53,960 nt of DNA from Candidatus Sumerlaeia bacterium (GTDB taxonomy: Bacteria; Sumerlaeota; Sumerlaeia; JADFCW01): contig JAOAGV010000005.1 in the NCBI GenBank assembly GCA_026415575.1, positions 24,215 to 78,174 on the forward strand, given 5' to 3'. The notes under the pieces are model-generated. The model made no database searches. It saw only the letters and a program-made list of their open reading frames with translations, and was not told the origin of the DNA. How positions within the stretch are numbered: position 1 is the stretch's first letter; the number at the start of each line of letters is the position of its first letter. The translations under genes and the position numbers were made by a program. This document shows positions 8,305 to 16,846 of this stretch, in pieces.

Positions 8305-8348
8305 CATCAATGCAAACCATACCACACATCGGATCGGAGGACTTGGAC

Positions 8349-9680
8349 ATGAAAAGCAGCAAACGACTCAACCGAAGGTCATTTCTCAAAACATCCGGCA
8401 CTGGTGCGGCCGCGGCGGCGACGCTGGTTGCCGGAGCACCGGCGGTGCTCGCGGCCAAATCGCCCAATGAAATTCTGGGCGTCGGCCACATCGGCCTCGG
8501 CGTTCGCGGCGGCGAACTTATCCAGCAGGTCGCCGGCTCGGACAAACACGACCCGATTCCCAACACGAAGGTGGTTGCCGTCTGCGACGTCTATAAGCCG
8601 CACCTCAAGAAAGGCGTCGAGCGCAGCAACAACCCCAGCGTCCGCGAGTATCTCGACTACAAAGATCTTCTCGCCGACCCGGCTGTGGACGTCGTCGTCA
8701 TTGCCACGCCCGACCACTGGCACGCGCAGATGGTCATTGATGCGGCCAACGCCGGCAAACATATCTATATCGAGAAGTGCTGGACGCGGACTCTGGCGGA
8801 AACCAAGGCCATGTATGCCGCCGTCAAGAAAAACAAGATTGTCATGCAGCTGGGACACAACTCGCGCGAAAGCGCGGCGGCCATCCCCGCCATCGAGATT
8901 GTCAAAAGCGGCGTGCTCGGCCCGATCACGTTTGTCCGCACGGGCACGTTCCGCAACCGCGCCCTGGGCAAGGATGAATGGCGCTGGTTCGGTGGCTACA
9001 ACATTTTCGACCGGCCCGACCCGGCGCAGGTAAAGAGCGATCTCGACTGGAAACGCTGGCTCGGCCCCGCTCCCGCGCGCGATTTCGATTTCGAGCGCTT
9101 CTGGCACTGGCGCTGCTACTGGGATTACGGCACCGGCATCGCGGGCGACCTGCTCTCCCACTCGTTCGACTTTGCCCAGTTCATCCTCGGCTACGGTATT
9201 CCCGACACATGCGCCTGCTCGGGCCAGGTCGGGCTTCTCAAGGACGGCCGCGAGGCGCCTGACATCTGGAACGTGACCTATGAATACCTGCAGCGCGGTT
9301 GCACGCTGACCTACGCCTGCACGTTCAACAGCATGGAGTTCGGACAGGAACTGGAAATTCGCGGCAAGGACGCCATCATGATGTGGAGCGGCACGACCGA
9401 CTTTGCCGTCTATCCCGAACGCAATTCCGTCCGCTACAAACCCGACATGGACAAGGGCAAGATCGAGCAGGGCAAGCCGTTCATCAAGTTCGACCCGGCC
9501 AAGACACCGCCGCAGCCCACACACATGCAGGACTTTTTCAACTGCATCCGCACCGGCGGCAAACCCAAAGACAACGAGGACGAGGCGTTCATCGAGGCGG
9601 TGACCTGCATCATGTCGGTCGAGGCCTACAAACAAAAACGCACGGTGCAGTGGGACCCGGTCAAACAGGAAATCGTGTAG
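8349..9680 (+). CDS. Tat-exported Gfo/Idh/MocA-family oxidoreductase
   Basis: Second secreted sugar-dehydrogenase-like protein, 443 residues. The ATG at 8349 is preceded by CGGAGGA and starts a twin-arginine leader (NRRSFLKTSG) ending near VLAA. The nucleotide-binding region reads VGHIGLGVRGGEL, followed by ATPDHWHAQMV, the EKCWTRT substrate motif in the place of the usual EKP, and the C-terminal domain with the WDYGTGIAGDLLSHSFDFAQ metal/substrate-like stretch. An in-frame ATG at 8310 adds 13 residues without a ribosome-binding site. It is only distantly similar to the copy at 6148, so the two probably act on different substrates. Confidence 0.9.
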   Translation: MKSSKRLNRRSFLKTSGTGAAAAATLVAGAPAVLAAKSPNEILGVGHIGLGVRGGELIQQVAGSDKHDPIPNTKVVAVCDVYKPHLKKGVERSNNPSVREYLDYKDLLADPAVDVVVIATPDHWHAQMVIDAANAGKHIYIEKCWTRTLAETKAMYAAVKKNKIVMQLGHNSRESAAAIPAIEIVKSGVLGPITFVRTGTFRNRALGKDEWRWFGGYNIFDRPDPAQVKSDLDWKRWLGPAPARDFDFERFWHWRCYWDYGTGIAGDLLSHSFDFAQFILGYGIPDTCACSGQVGLLKDGREAPDIWNVTYEYLQRGCTLTYACTFNSMEFGQELEIRGKDAIMMWSGTTDFAVYPERNSVRYKPDMDKGKIEQGKPFIKFDPAKTPPQPTHMQDFFNCIRTGGKPKDNEDEAFIEAVTCIMSVEAYKQKRTVQWDPVKQEIV

Positions 9681-9742
9681 GCGGCGAAACGCACAGTCCG
9701 CCTTGGAAAGATTCACGTCGAATCTGACGGGAAAAGATTGGA

Positions 9743-9762
9743 GTCCAAACTGCAATTTGGAC
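9743..9762 (+). repeat. Short inverted repeat downstream of oxidoreductase gene
   Basis: GTCCAAA (9743-9749) pairs with TTTGGAC (9756-9762) across a six-base gap. The following bases contain a second weak inverted repeat around CCGCGG. There is no T-tract, so this is not a standard terminator; it may be another intergenic repeat type. Confidence 0.3.
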
Positions 9763-9937
9763 TACGAACGGCAAATTGACGGTTTTCCCGCATCCGGCAC
9801 GCTGAAGCGTAGACCACTGATGGCAACCCGCGGTTTGCACTACGAACCGCTGCCGAAAGTTTGGACTTCATGCCGTGTGTATTTGCGCTCTATCATTTGC
9901 GATCTAAGAGACTGTCCGTCAGAATAGGAAACCCAAT

Positions 9938-11425
9938 ATGACCACTTGCATGAAGCGTCGGGCTTTTCTGTCCGCCGTCGGCGGCGCGGGTGCGGCGGCA
10001 ATGCTGCGCAGCGTGCGACCGGGTTTTGCCCAGCCGCTTCCGCCGGCCGACTTCGGCCTCGAAGCCGCAGGCAAAATCAAGCCCCGGCCCTCGATTTCCA
10101 TCGCCGCCTCGCCGCTTTCCATTGGGTTCGAGACGCTCGACCGTAAGATGTTCGAGCCCGAAAAGACCTACCCCCACCTCGCGGAACTCGGCGTCAAGTG
10201 GGCCCGCTGTCAGACCGGATGGGCGCGAACCGAGCGCACCCGCGGCGAGTACGACTTTGCTTGGCTCGACGAGGTCGTGGACTCGCTCCGCCGCATCGGC
10301 ATTCAGCCGTGGTTCAATCTCGGCTACGGCAACCAGCTCTATACACCCGACGCGCCGCACGAATCCGCGGTGGGTTGGGCGCCGATTTTCACACCCGAAG
10401 CCAGAGCCGCTTGGCTGGCTTATGTCCGCAAAATCGCCGAACACTTTGCCGGCCGTGTGGCGCACTGGGAAATCTGGAACGAGCCGAATATTACCAATTT
10501 CTGGCAGCCGCAAAAGCCCCGCGCCGACGATTACGTCGAAATGGTGAGGATTACGGCGCCGGAAATCCGCGCGCGAGTCCCCAAGGCGGTCATCATCGGC
10601 GGCGCTTTCGCCGGAGTGCCCAAGGACTATCTCCGCCAGTGTCTGGCGCTGGGCATGGGCGACTATGTGGACAAGATTTCCTATCATCCCTATCGCGCGG
10701 TGCCTGAGGCCAACTACGAGGCCGACGTGAGCGCGCTGCGCGATGCGATTGCCGCACACAAACCCTCGCTTGGTTTGTGGCAGGGCGAAAACGGCTGCCC
10801 GTCGCAAAAGGGAGGCAGCGGCGCGCTGGCCGATCTCGACTGGAACGAAGCGCGGCAGGCCAAGTGGCTCCTGCGGCGTATTCTCAACGACCTGCGTCTC
10901 GGCATCGAACTTACATCGTATTTCCACACCGTGGATTTGATCAACTACGTCTGGTCGTCTGGCCAAAGCGGGAAAACCAACTTCAAAGGCATCCTGCGCG
11001 GCAACACGTATGAGCGCAAGCCGTCCTATTACGCCTATCAATCGCTGTGTGCGCTGTTCGATGCCGAGACCCACCCAACCGAGATGTTGATGACCTTTAG
11101 CGGCCTGCCGCCGGCGGGCGGCGAAACGCCGGACAAGCCTTCCGGACTTGCGGCGATGATGTCGGCTGCATTCCTGCGCAACGACATTCCGTTGTTCGCC
11201 TACTGGCGGCCGCTCGACCTGATGAAGGACACCGAACCTGTTCAGATCGAAATTACGTTGGGCGGCACGGCACGGCTTCGCACTCCCGTGCTTGCCGACC
11301 CGCTGACCGGGCAGGTCTATCGCATCCGGCAGGCCGAGGAGAAAGGCGATCTCTGGACATTGCGTGGCGTGCCGGCAACTGACTATCCGCTGCTCATTTC
11401 CGATGCCGCACTGTTTGCTGCGTAG
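9938..11425 (+). CDS. Tat-exported clan-A glycoside hydrolase-like protein
   Basis: 495-residue secreted protein with a TIM-barrel glycosidase layout resembling GH39/GH5-type enzymes. A twin-arginine-like leader (MKRRAFLSAVGG, residues 5-16) ends near GFAQ. The pattern WEIWNEPN places the probable acid/base Glu at residue 182, and LWQGENG places a candidate nucleophile Glu at 284; both lie at barrel strand ends as in clan GH-A. KISYHPYR (247-254) fits a conserved active-site strand. The substrate is unknown. The start at 9938 has GGAAA eight bases upstream; ATG 9950 is an alternative. It is the third exported carbohydrate-related protein in the 6-11.4 kb stretch. Confidence 0.8.
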   Translation: MTTCMKRRAFLSAVGGAGAAAMLRSVRPGFAQPLPPADFGLEAAGKIKPRPSISIAASPLSIGFETLDRKMFEPEKTYPHLAELGVKWARCQTGWARTERTRGEYDFAWLDEVVDSLRRIGIQPWFNLGYGNQLYTPDAPHESAVGWAPIFTPEARAAWLAYVRKIAEHFAGRVAHWEIWNEPNITNFWQPQKPRADDYVEMVRITAPEIRARVPKAVIIGGAFAGVPKDYLRQCLALGMGDYVDKISYHPYRAVPEANYEADVSALRDAIAAHKPSLGLWQGENGCPSQKGGSGALADLDWNEARQAKWLLRRILNDLRLGIELTSYFHTVDLINYVWSSGQSGKTNFKGILRGNTYERKPSYYAYQSLCALFDAETHPTEMLMTFSGLPPAGGETPDKPSGLAAMMSAAFLRNDIPLFAYWRPLDLMKDTEPVQIEITLGGTARLRTPVLADPLTGQVYRIRQAEEKGDLWTLRGVPATDYPLLISDAALFAA

Positions 11426-11497
11426 GAAAGTTTGCGGGATAGGGTGTAACCTTCAGGCGGGTCCTGTTTTTGAGCACGTAATTCCGGCTTGGCGGCC

Positions 11498-11578
11498 GTG
11501 GAGGGTCGGGTTCCACCCCGACCGCATCCTGTTTCATCGGAAGAATATCGGTAGGGACGCCGTGGCAGGCGTCCCTCC
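11498..11578 (+). repeat. Two conserved-loop hairpins
   Basis: GGTCGGG-TTCCAC-CCCGACC at 11504-11523 and GGACGCC-GTGGCA-GGCGTCC at 11555-11574, both with perfect 7-bp stems of different sequence. The first is preceded by GTGGAG. The pair stands immediately before the third copy of the 92-bp repeat, the same order as at 7821-7942. Confidence 0.75.
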
Positions 11579-11588
11579 AAGAAATAGC

Positions 11589-11682
11589 TAACATGGTCTT
11601 TGGCCACAACAAAAGAGAGGTTGGAGGCAAGAGGTTAGAAGTTAGAAGAGATCATCGCAAATTTGCTGGATGTTTCGACTGA
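11589..11682 (+). repeat. 92-bp dispersed repeat, copy 3
   Basis: Diverged copy: TAACATGGTC-TTT-GGCCAC palindrome, purine-rich middle with TTGGAGGCAAGAGGTTAGAA, and the end GCTGGATGTTTCGACTGA. It ends about 85 bp before the mnmG start and may be in the mnmG leader. Confidence 0.75.
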
Positions 11683-11767
11683 AAACTTTAAAGGATATGC
11701 ATCCTCTCTTCATTGCGAACGGGGCAATCAAAGTTTTTCCTTCGCGGACCCGCGGTCGTGCTTTTCT

Positions 11768-13765
11768 ATGTCCGTCTTGCGAGAACATGTTTATGACATT
11801 GTCGTAGTCGGCGCCGGACATGCCGGATGCGAGGCCGCCCATGCCGCCGCACGAATGGGCGCGCGCACGCTGCTTCTCACCATGAGCCTCGAGGCCATCG
11901 CGCGCATGTCGTGCAATCCGGCCATCGGCGGTCTGGCCAAAGGGCATCTGGTGCGCGAGGTGGATGCGCTTGGCGGCCTCATGGGACGCGCCATTGATGC
12001 TACCGGTATTCAGTTCCGCATGCTCAACACCGGCAAAGGGCCGGCTGTTCGTGCTTTGCGCGCGCAAGCCGACAAGCGCGAATACAGCCGTTGGATGGCC
12101 CGCACACTTGCCGCCGTGCCCAACCTCGAACTGGCCGAGGGGATGGCGACAGGCTTGGTCGTTGAGCAGGGCCGGATTGTGGGAATTGAAGTGGTCGGAC
12201 CCGTCGGACAGGTTGGACAGATCGAACAGGTTGGAACTGTCCCGTTTCACTCCACAATCCACAATCTAAAATCCAAAATCCGCTGCCGCGCCGTCGTTCT
12301 TACCACCGGCACGTTTCTCAACGGCCTCATCCACGTTGGCCTCGAATCGCATCCGGGCGGCCGGCTGGGCGAGCCTCCGGCGGTCGGGCTTTCCGACAGT
12401 CTGCGCGCGTTGGGCTTGGAAATCGGCCGCCTGAAAACCGGAACGCCCGCGCGGCTGGACGCGGCCACGATTGATTTTTCGCGCCTCGAAATTCAGCCCG
12501 GCGACGAACCGCCCCAACCGTTTTCGTTTTCCACCGAGCGCCTCGACGTCGTTCAAGTGCCCTGCCACATCACCTATACCAACCCGCGCACGCACGAAAT
12601 CATTCTCGCCAGCCTCGACCGCTCGCCGCTTTACACCGGCAAGATCAAGAGCGTCGGCCCGCGCTACTGCCCCAGCATCGAGGACAAGTGCGTTCGCTTT
12701 GCCGACCGCGACCGCCACCAGATTTTTCTCGAACCCGAAGGCCGCGGCTCGAACTGGATTTATCCCAACGGCATCTCGACCAGTCTGCCCGCCGACGTGC
12801 AGGAATCTTTTGTCCGCACCATCGCCGGCCTCGAAAACGTTCGCTTTCTGACCTACGGCTACGGCATCGAATATGATTTCGTCCCGCCAACCCAGACCCT
12901 ACCATCGCTCGAATCCAAAGCCGTCGTCGGACTTTTTCTCGCCGGCCAGATCAACGGCACATCGGGCTATGAGGAAGCGGCCGCGCAGGGCATCATCGCA
13001 GGCATCAATGCCGTCCTTTCGCTTCGCAACGAGCCCCCTCTCATCCTCGACCGCTCGGAGGCGTACATCGGCGTGCTGATTGACGACCTCGTGACCAAGG
13101 GCACCAACGAACCGTATCGCATGTTCACCTCGCGCGCCGAATATCGCCTGCTGCTGCGTCAGGACAATGCCGACCTGCGCCTGACGCCCTACGGGCGGAA
13201 GGTGGGATTGATTGACGACGGGCAATGGCGGCGGTTTGAAGCGTATCGCGAGTCGGTCGAGCGGGAGACGGCGCGGCTGCGCGAAACCACCGTCAAGGCC
13301 TCGGACGTGGACGCGGAGTATCTGGCCGCACGCGGTATCCCGCCAATCAACATCGGGCGGCTTTCGCTGGCCACTCTGCTTGCGCGGCCCGAAGTCCGCT
13401 ACGACGACTTGTGTGCACTGGGCCTTGCCCCTCCGATTGTGACGGAGACGGTCGCTTCACCATCCGCACTCGCCGGTCGGCAAATGCCCATTTCCCGCCG
13501 CGCCGCCGAACAGGTGGAACTTGCGATCAAATACGAGGGTTACATCCGCCGGCAGGAAGAGGAAGTGGCGCGATTCCGCCGTCTCGAGTCTGAGCGCCTG
13601 CCGCACGACTTGGACTACCGCTCCCTGCACGGTCTTACCACCGAAGCGGCCGAAAAGCTCTCGCGCATCCGCCCGATCTCGCTCGGCCAAGCCTCGCGCA
13701 TCAGTGGCGTGACGCCGGCCGACATTTCGGTCCTGATGATTCACCTGCATGCGCGCGGCGGCTAG
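11768..13765 (+). CDS. mnmG: tRNA uridine-5-carboxymethylaminomethyl modification enzyme MnmG
   Basis: FAD-dependent enzyme (GidA) that, with MnmE, modifies wobble U34 of several tRNAs. The ATG at 11768 gives [20 protein letters not shown], with the GxGxxG FAD motif at the N-terminus. The reading frame upstream is only repeat DNA, so the longer 11663 start is rejected. Family signatures [47 protein letters not shown] and [16 protein letters not shown] are present, as is the C-terminal MnmE/tRNA-binding helical domain. The protein is about 665 residues, longer than the usual ~630. An additional ~30 codons (12191-12280) encode low-complexity [11 protein letters not shown] plus IHNLKSKI, inserted between the strands before [12 protein letters not shown]. 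The usual partner rsmG is absent. Confidence 0.95.
   Translation: MSVLREHVYDIVVVGAGHAGCEAAHAAARMGARTLLLTMSLEAIARMSCNPAIGGLAKGHLVREVDALGGLMGRAIDATGIQFRMLNTGKGPAVRALRAQADKREYSRWMARTLAAVPNLELAEGMATGLVVEQGRIVGIEVVGPVGQVGQIEQVGTVPFHSTIHNLKSKIRCRAVVLTTGTFLNGLIHVGLESHPGGRLGEPPAVGLSDSLRALGLEIGRLKTGTPARLDAATIDFSRLEIQPGDEPPQPFSFSTERLDVVQVPCHITYTNPRTHEIILASLDRSPLYTGKIKSVGPRYCPSIEDKCVRFADRDRHQIFLEPEGRGSNWIYPNGISTSLPADVQESFVRTIAGLENVRFLTYGYGIEYDFVPPTQTLPSLESKAVVGLFLAGQINGTSGYEEAAAQGIIAGINAVLSLRNEPPLILDRSEAYIGVLIDDLVTKGTNEPYRMFTSRAEYRLLLRQDNADLRLTPYGRKVGLIDDGQWRRFEAYRESVERETARLRETTVKASDVDAEYLAARGIPPINIGRLSLATLLARPEVRYDDLCALGLAPPIVTETVASPSALAGRQMPISRRAAEQVELAIKYEGYIRRQEEEVARFRRLESERLPHDLDYRSLHGLTTEAAEKLSRIRPISLGQASRISGVTPADISVLMIHLHARGG
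12191..12280 (+). repeat. In-frame repeat insertion inside mnmG
   Basis: About 90 bp made of GTCGGACAGGTTGGACAG-like near-tandem units followed by an AT-rich tag (CCACAATCTAAAATCCAAAA). It sits within the FAD/substrate domain of mnmG, is a multiple of three and has no stop in the gene's frame. Related tandem tracts lie outside genes at 52161-52216 and 21468-21500. The E. coli protein has only a few residues here, so this is an insertion rather than a family feature. Confidence 0.7.
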
Positions 13766-13781
13766 CAGGTAACCTTTTCGC

Positions 13782-13809
13782 TTGACGCGCCGGCCGCTTT
13801 TTGCACAAT
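13782..13809 (+). promoter_or_regulatory. Putative promoter for rny
   Basis: TTGACG (13782-13787) and CACAAT (13804-13809) are separated by 16 bases, giving 5/6 and 4/6 matches to the sigma-70 hexamers, about 120 bp before the proposed rny start. The region between mnmG and rny is otherwise free of genes. Confidence 0.4.
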
Positions 13810-13927
13810 CTCAAAATCGAGAAACTGAAGGGGAGTCGCCATCGGGAAATTTGGCCTGTGGTACGGCGATTTTCCCCCAAACATGAAATGATTTCTCACA
13901 TTCCTCACACAGGGAGGTAACTCAGCA

Positions 13928-15499
13928 ATTCCAAATCTACACCCCGCAGTCATCATTGCGATTGCGGTCATTCTTCCTCTTGCTGGCTTGGGGTTGGGAT
14001 GGTTTCTGTTTGCATTACCGGCTCGGAGAAAGATCGAAGAGACGTGGGAGCAGGCGCAGAAGCGGATCGAAGAGGCGAAAATCGAAGCAGAAACGCGGGC
14101 CAAGGAACTCGAATTCAGCCTGAAGGATGAGTATCTCAAACGGCAGAAGTTCCTGGAACGCGACCTTGGACGTCGGAAAAACGAGATCGAGCGCCTTGAG
14201 CGCAAACTCCAGCACCGGGAAGATGCTCTCGACAAGAAGTTCGAGACCTTCGAGCGGCGCGAACGCAGCCTCGCCGACAAAGAGCGGGCTCTGGACAACA
14301 AGCTGCGTCAGGTCGAACGGCGCGAGGCCGAACTGGCTGCCGCCGTCGAATCGGCACGCAAGCGCTGCGAGGAAATCTCCGGCCTGACCGCCGACCAAGC
14401 CAAGCAAATGCTCCTGGAGAGCTTGGAAAGCGAGGTGAAACAGGATGCCGCCGCCTTGATCCGGCGGATCGAAAGCGAAACTCGGGAAATTGCCGAAAAA
14501 AAGGCCCGCCAGATCATTACTCTGGCCATACAAAAGTGCGCCTCCGAGCAGGTTACGGAAACCACCACGTCGGTGGTCAACCTGCCGAGCGACGAAATGA
14601 AGGGCCGCATCATCGGCCGCGAGGGGCGCAACATCCGCGCACTCGAGGCCGCTACCGGCTGCAACATTATCGTGGATGACACGCCCGAGGCTGTCGTTCT
14701 GTCCTGTTTCGATCCGTTGCGACGCGAGGTGGCCAAACTGGCGCTGGAGAGGTTGATCAGCGATGGGCGGATCCATCCGGCGCGCATCGAAGAGGTCGTC
14801 GCGAAGACCCAGAAGGACTTCGAAAACGAGATCGTTGCCACGGGCGAACAAGCCTGTTTCGATCTCGGTATCCATGACGTCCATCCGGAGCTGGTCCGTA
14901 TGCTCGGACGGCTCAAATACCGCACCAGCTACGGTCAGAACGTGCTTGGCCATTTGATCGAGTGTGCCCAGCTGGCCGGAGCGATGGCGGGAGAGTTGGG
15001 GGTGGACGTCAAACTGGCGAAACGCGCGGCGCTTCTTCACGATATTGGCAAGGCGGTCAGCTTCGAGACCGAGGGACCGCACGGCGCGGTCGGCGCCGAG
15101 TTGGCGCGCAAGTTCAATGAATCGCCGGCCGTCGTTCATGCCATCGCCGCACATCACGGCGAAGAGGAACCGCGCACCATTATCGCGGTTCTGGTGGCTG
15201 CCGCCGACGCGATTTCGGCGGCCCGGCCGGGCGCCCGGCGCGAAACCCTCGAATCCTACGTCAAGCGCCTCGAGAACCTCGAAGCGATTGCAAATTCGTT
15301 CGAAGGCGTCGAAAAATGCTATGCCATCCAAGCCGGACGCGAAATCCGAATCGCCGTCCAACCCGAAAAACTGGGAGAAAACGATTGCGCCATTCTGGCG
15401 CGCGAAGTCAGCAAGAGGATTGAATCGGAACTTCAGTATCCCGGGCAAATCAAAGTTACTGTGCTCCGCGAGACCCGGGCCGTGGAGTATGCCAAATAG
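13928..15499 (+). CDS. rny: Ribonuclease Y, apparent ATT start
   Basis: Membrane-anchored endoribonuclease that initiates mRNA decay. Domain order is complete: an N-terminal membrane helix ([20 protein letters not shown]), a long charged coiled coil to about residue 190, a KH domain ([16 protein letters not shown]), and an HD domain ([20 protein letters not shown]) before a C-terminal domain ending [14 protein letters not shown]. The first ATG/GTG/TTG-type codon in frame is TTG 13988, which has no ribosome-binding site and would cut the membrane helix. An AGGGAGG at 13911-13917 lies ten bases before ATT 13928, which opens the full helix. I therefore propose an ATT start, giving 523 residues, close to the usual 510-520. 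Confidence 0.9.
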   Translation: MPNLHPAVIIAIAVILPLAGLGLGWFLFALPARRKIEETWEQAQKRIEEAKIEAETRAKELEFSLKDEYLKRQKFLERDLGRRKNEIERLERKLQHREDALDKKFETFERRERSLADKERALDNKLRQVERREAELAAAVESARKRCEEISGLTADQAKQMLLESLESEVKQDAAALIRRIESETREIAEKKARQIITLAIQKCASEQVTETTTSVVNLPSDEMKGRIIGREGRNIRALEAATGCNIIVDDTPEAVVLSCFDPLRREVAKLALERLISDGRIHPARIEEVVAKTQKDFENEIVATGEQACFDLGIHDVHPELVRMLGRLKYRTSYGQNVLGHLIECAQLAGAMAGELGVDVKLAKRAALLHDIGKAVSFETEGPHGAVGAELARKFNESPAVVHAIAAHHGEEEPRTIIAVLVAAADAISAARPGARRETLESYVKRLENLEAIANSFEGVEKCYAIQAGREIRIAVQPEKLGENDCAILAREVSKRIESELQYPGQIKVTVLRETRAVEYAK

Positions 15500-15586
15500 A
15501 CTGGGGTTCGCAATGATGTAAAACCCGTCGGGCGCTGGACCAATATCCTTTCAACTCCTCCGCCCGAAAACCCTGCCGCAAAACAA

Positions 15587-15624
15587 AACCGGGGATCAGC
15601 CGACGGCTCATCCCCGGTTTTTTT
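15587..15624 (+). terminator. Intrinsic terminator, probably bidirectional
   Basis: A long stem pairs AACCGGGGAT (about 15587-15596) with ATCCCCGGTT (15610-15619), with a further GCC/GGC extension towards the loop, and is followed by a run of seven or eight T. On the other strand the hairpin is followed by TTTTGTTTTG. It lies between rny (+) and the aldo/keto reductase gene (-), which converge. Confidence 0.85.
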
Positions 15625-15640
15625 ATGGTTGGGCTAGCCA

Positions 15641-16618
15641 TTACTGCGGTTTCCCCAGACGCGCCAACTCTTCGTCAATCTTGGCCAGCTCTTCCGCGCT
15701 CAGCCGCCACTGGGCCGCCTCGATGTTGTGCTCGACCTGCTCGGGCCGCCGCGCGCCTACCAACGCCGCCGTAACCCCCGGCTGCGACAACACCCACGCG
15801 ATCGCCAAATGCGCCAGCGACTTGCCGTGCCCGTCGGCGATCGGACGGATGCGGTCGAGGAATTCGAGCACGCGGCGCCGATTGTGCGGCTGAAACCACG
15901 GACGCTGCGCCCGGTAATCCCCCTCCGGAAAGGTCCGGTCGAGCGTTACCCTGCCGGTCAGCAAACCCTGCTCCATCGGGCTATAAACAAGAACGCCGAT
16001 ACGGCGCTTGCAGCAAAACGGCAGGACGTTTTTTTCGGCTTTGCGGTCGAGCATGTTGTACCGCGGCTGGCTCGAATCAATAACTCCCCAGCGCAGGCAT
16101 TCCAAGTGCTGCTCGACCGTGAAATTGCTGACGCCGATGGCGCGAATTTTTCCCGCATCCCGAAGCGCCGTCAGCGCCTCCATGGTTTCCTCAAACGGCG
16201 TGGTTTCATCCGGCCAGTGAATTTGATACAGGTCAATGTAGTCGGTGCGGAGTCGGCGCAAACTGGCCTCAACATCGGCAAATATCCGCGCCTTGCGGCT
16301 GTTGCGGAATACCCGCCGGCCCTCGCTCTCGAAATGAAACCGGCCTTCTTCGCTGTCCCATACCAGACCGCACTTTGTAGCAACTACGGCGCGATCCCGC
16401 CGCCCTTCGAGCGCACGCCCAACAATCTCTTCGGACAGCCCCCAGCCATAGACCGGCGCGGTGTCCAGAAGGACCATGCCCAGATCAACGGCTCGTTGAA
16501 TCGTGGCGATGGATTGGTTCACATCGGTTCCGCCCCAACGCCAGCCGCCAATGGCCCAGCAACCCAAACCAATCGGCGGCACCTTCAACCCGCTTTTGCC
16601 CAATTCTCGAAGTTCCAT
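15641..16618 (-). CDS. Aldo/keto reductase
   Basis: NADPH-dependent aldehyde/ketone reductase-like protein of 325 residues, a usual family length. The catalytic tetrad is visible: Asp in LLDTAPVYGWG, Tyr of the same segment, Lys in VVATKCG and His in YQIHWPDE. GVSNFTVEQ and the C-terminal cofactor-binding VGARRPEQVEHNIEA follow. The start is the ATG at 16616-16618 (MELRELGKSG). An open frame continues 48 codons further upstream, but that part is conserved-loop repeat DNA. It converges with rny and shares its terminator. Substrate unknown. Confidence 0.92.
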   Translation of the reverse strand: MELRELGKSGLKVPPIGLGCWAIGGWRWGGTDVNQSIATIQRAVDLGMVLLDTAPVYGWGLSEEIVGRALEGRRDRAVVATKCGLVWDSEEGRFHFESEGRRVFRNSRKARIFADVEASLRRLRTDYIDLYQIHWPDETTPFEETMEALTALRDAGKIRAIGVSNFTVEQHLECLRWGVIDSSQPRYNMLDRKAEKNVLPFCCKRRIGVLVYSPMEQGLLTGRVTLDRTFPEGDYRAQRPWFQPHNRRRVLEFLDRIRPIADGHGKSLAHLAIAWVLSQPGVTAALVGARRPEQVEHNIEAAQWRLSAEELAKIDEELARLGKPQ

Positions 16619-16664
16619 TCTTGGTGCTCGCTTTCCATGCGGACTCCATTTCACTTCCGACACC

Positions 16665-16755
16665 GTGGAGGGTCGGGTTTCCCCCCGATCGGTTCCCCGT
16701 TTGTCCTCAACCCCGCCTCTGTCAGACTTTCGGACGCCGCAGAAGGCGTCCGCCA
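16665..16755 (+). repeat. Two conserved-loop hairpins
   Basis: A GTGGAG-preceded hairpin GGTCGGG/CCCGATC (16671-16690, one mismatch, loop TTTCCC) and a perfect GGACGCC-GCAGAA-GGCGTCC (16732-16751). They lie in the gap between the divergently read start of the aldo/keto reductase gene and the end of hypF. Confidence 0.65.
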
Positions 16756-16846
16756 TAAACATCGCGCGCGTGAAAAAATGTGTTCCCGAATTTTATAAAG
16801 CAAAGCAGTTGCGCTTTTCCAATTGCGCGCGAAGCGCGACAAACTG

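Larger units (their letters stand above)
7417..8348. other. Repeat island and gene remnant between two oxidoreductase genes
   Basis: This 930-bp gap is built from two copies of a 92-bp repeat (7539-7630 and 7851-7942), a cluster of short hairpins with a conserved loop (7711-7840), and a methyltransferase C-terminal fragment (7951-8304). Translating straight through gives a 233-residue frame, but its first half is only repeat DNA read as protein, so it is not annotated as one gene. Confidence 0.6.

Noticed and set aside
14015-15448. Antisense 477-residue frame over rny
   Set aside because: It is a codon-bias shadow of the well-supported RNase Y gene.
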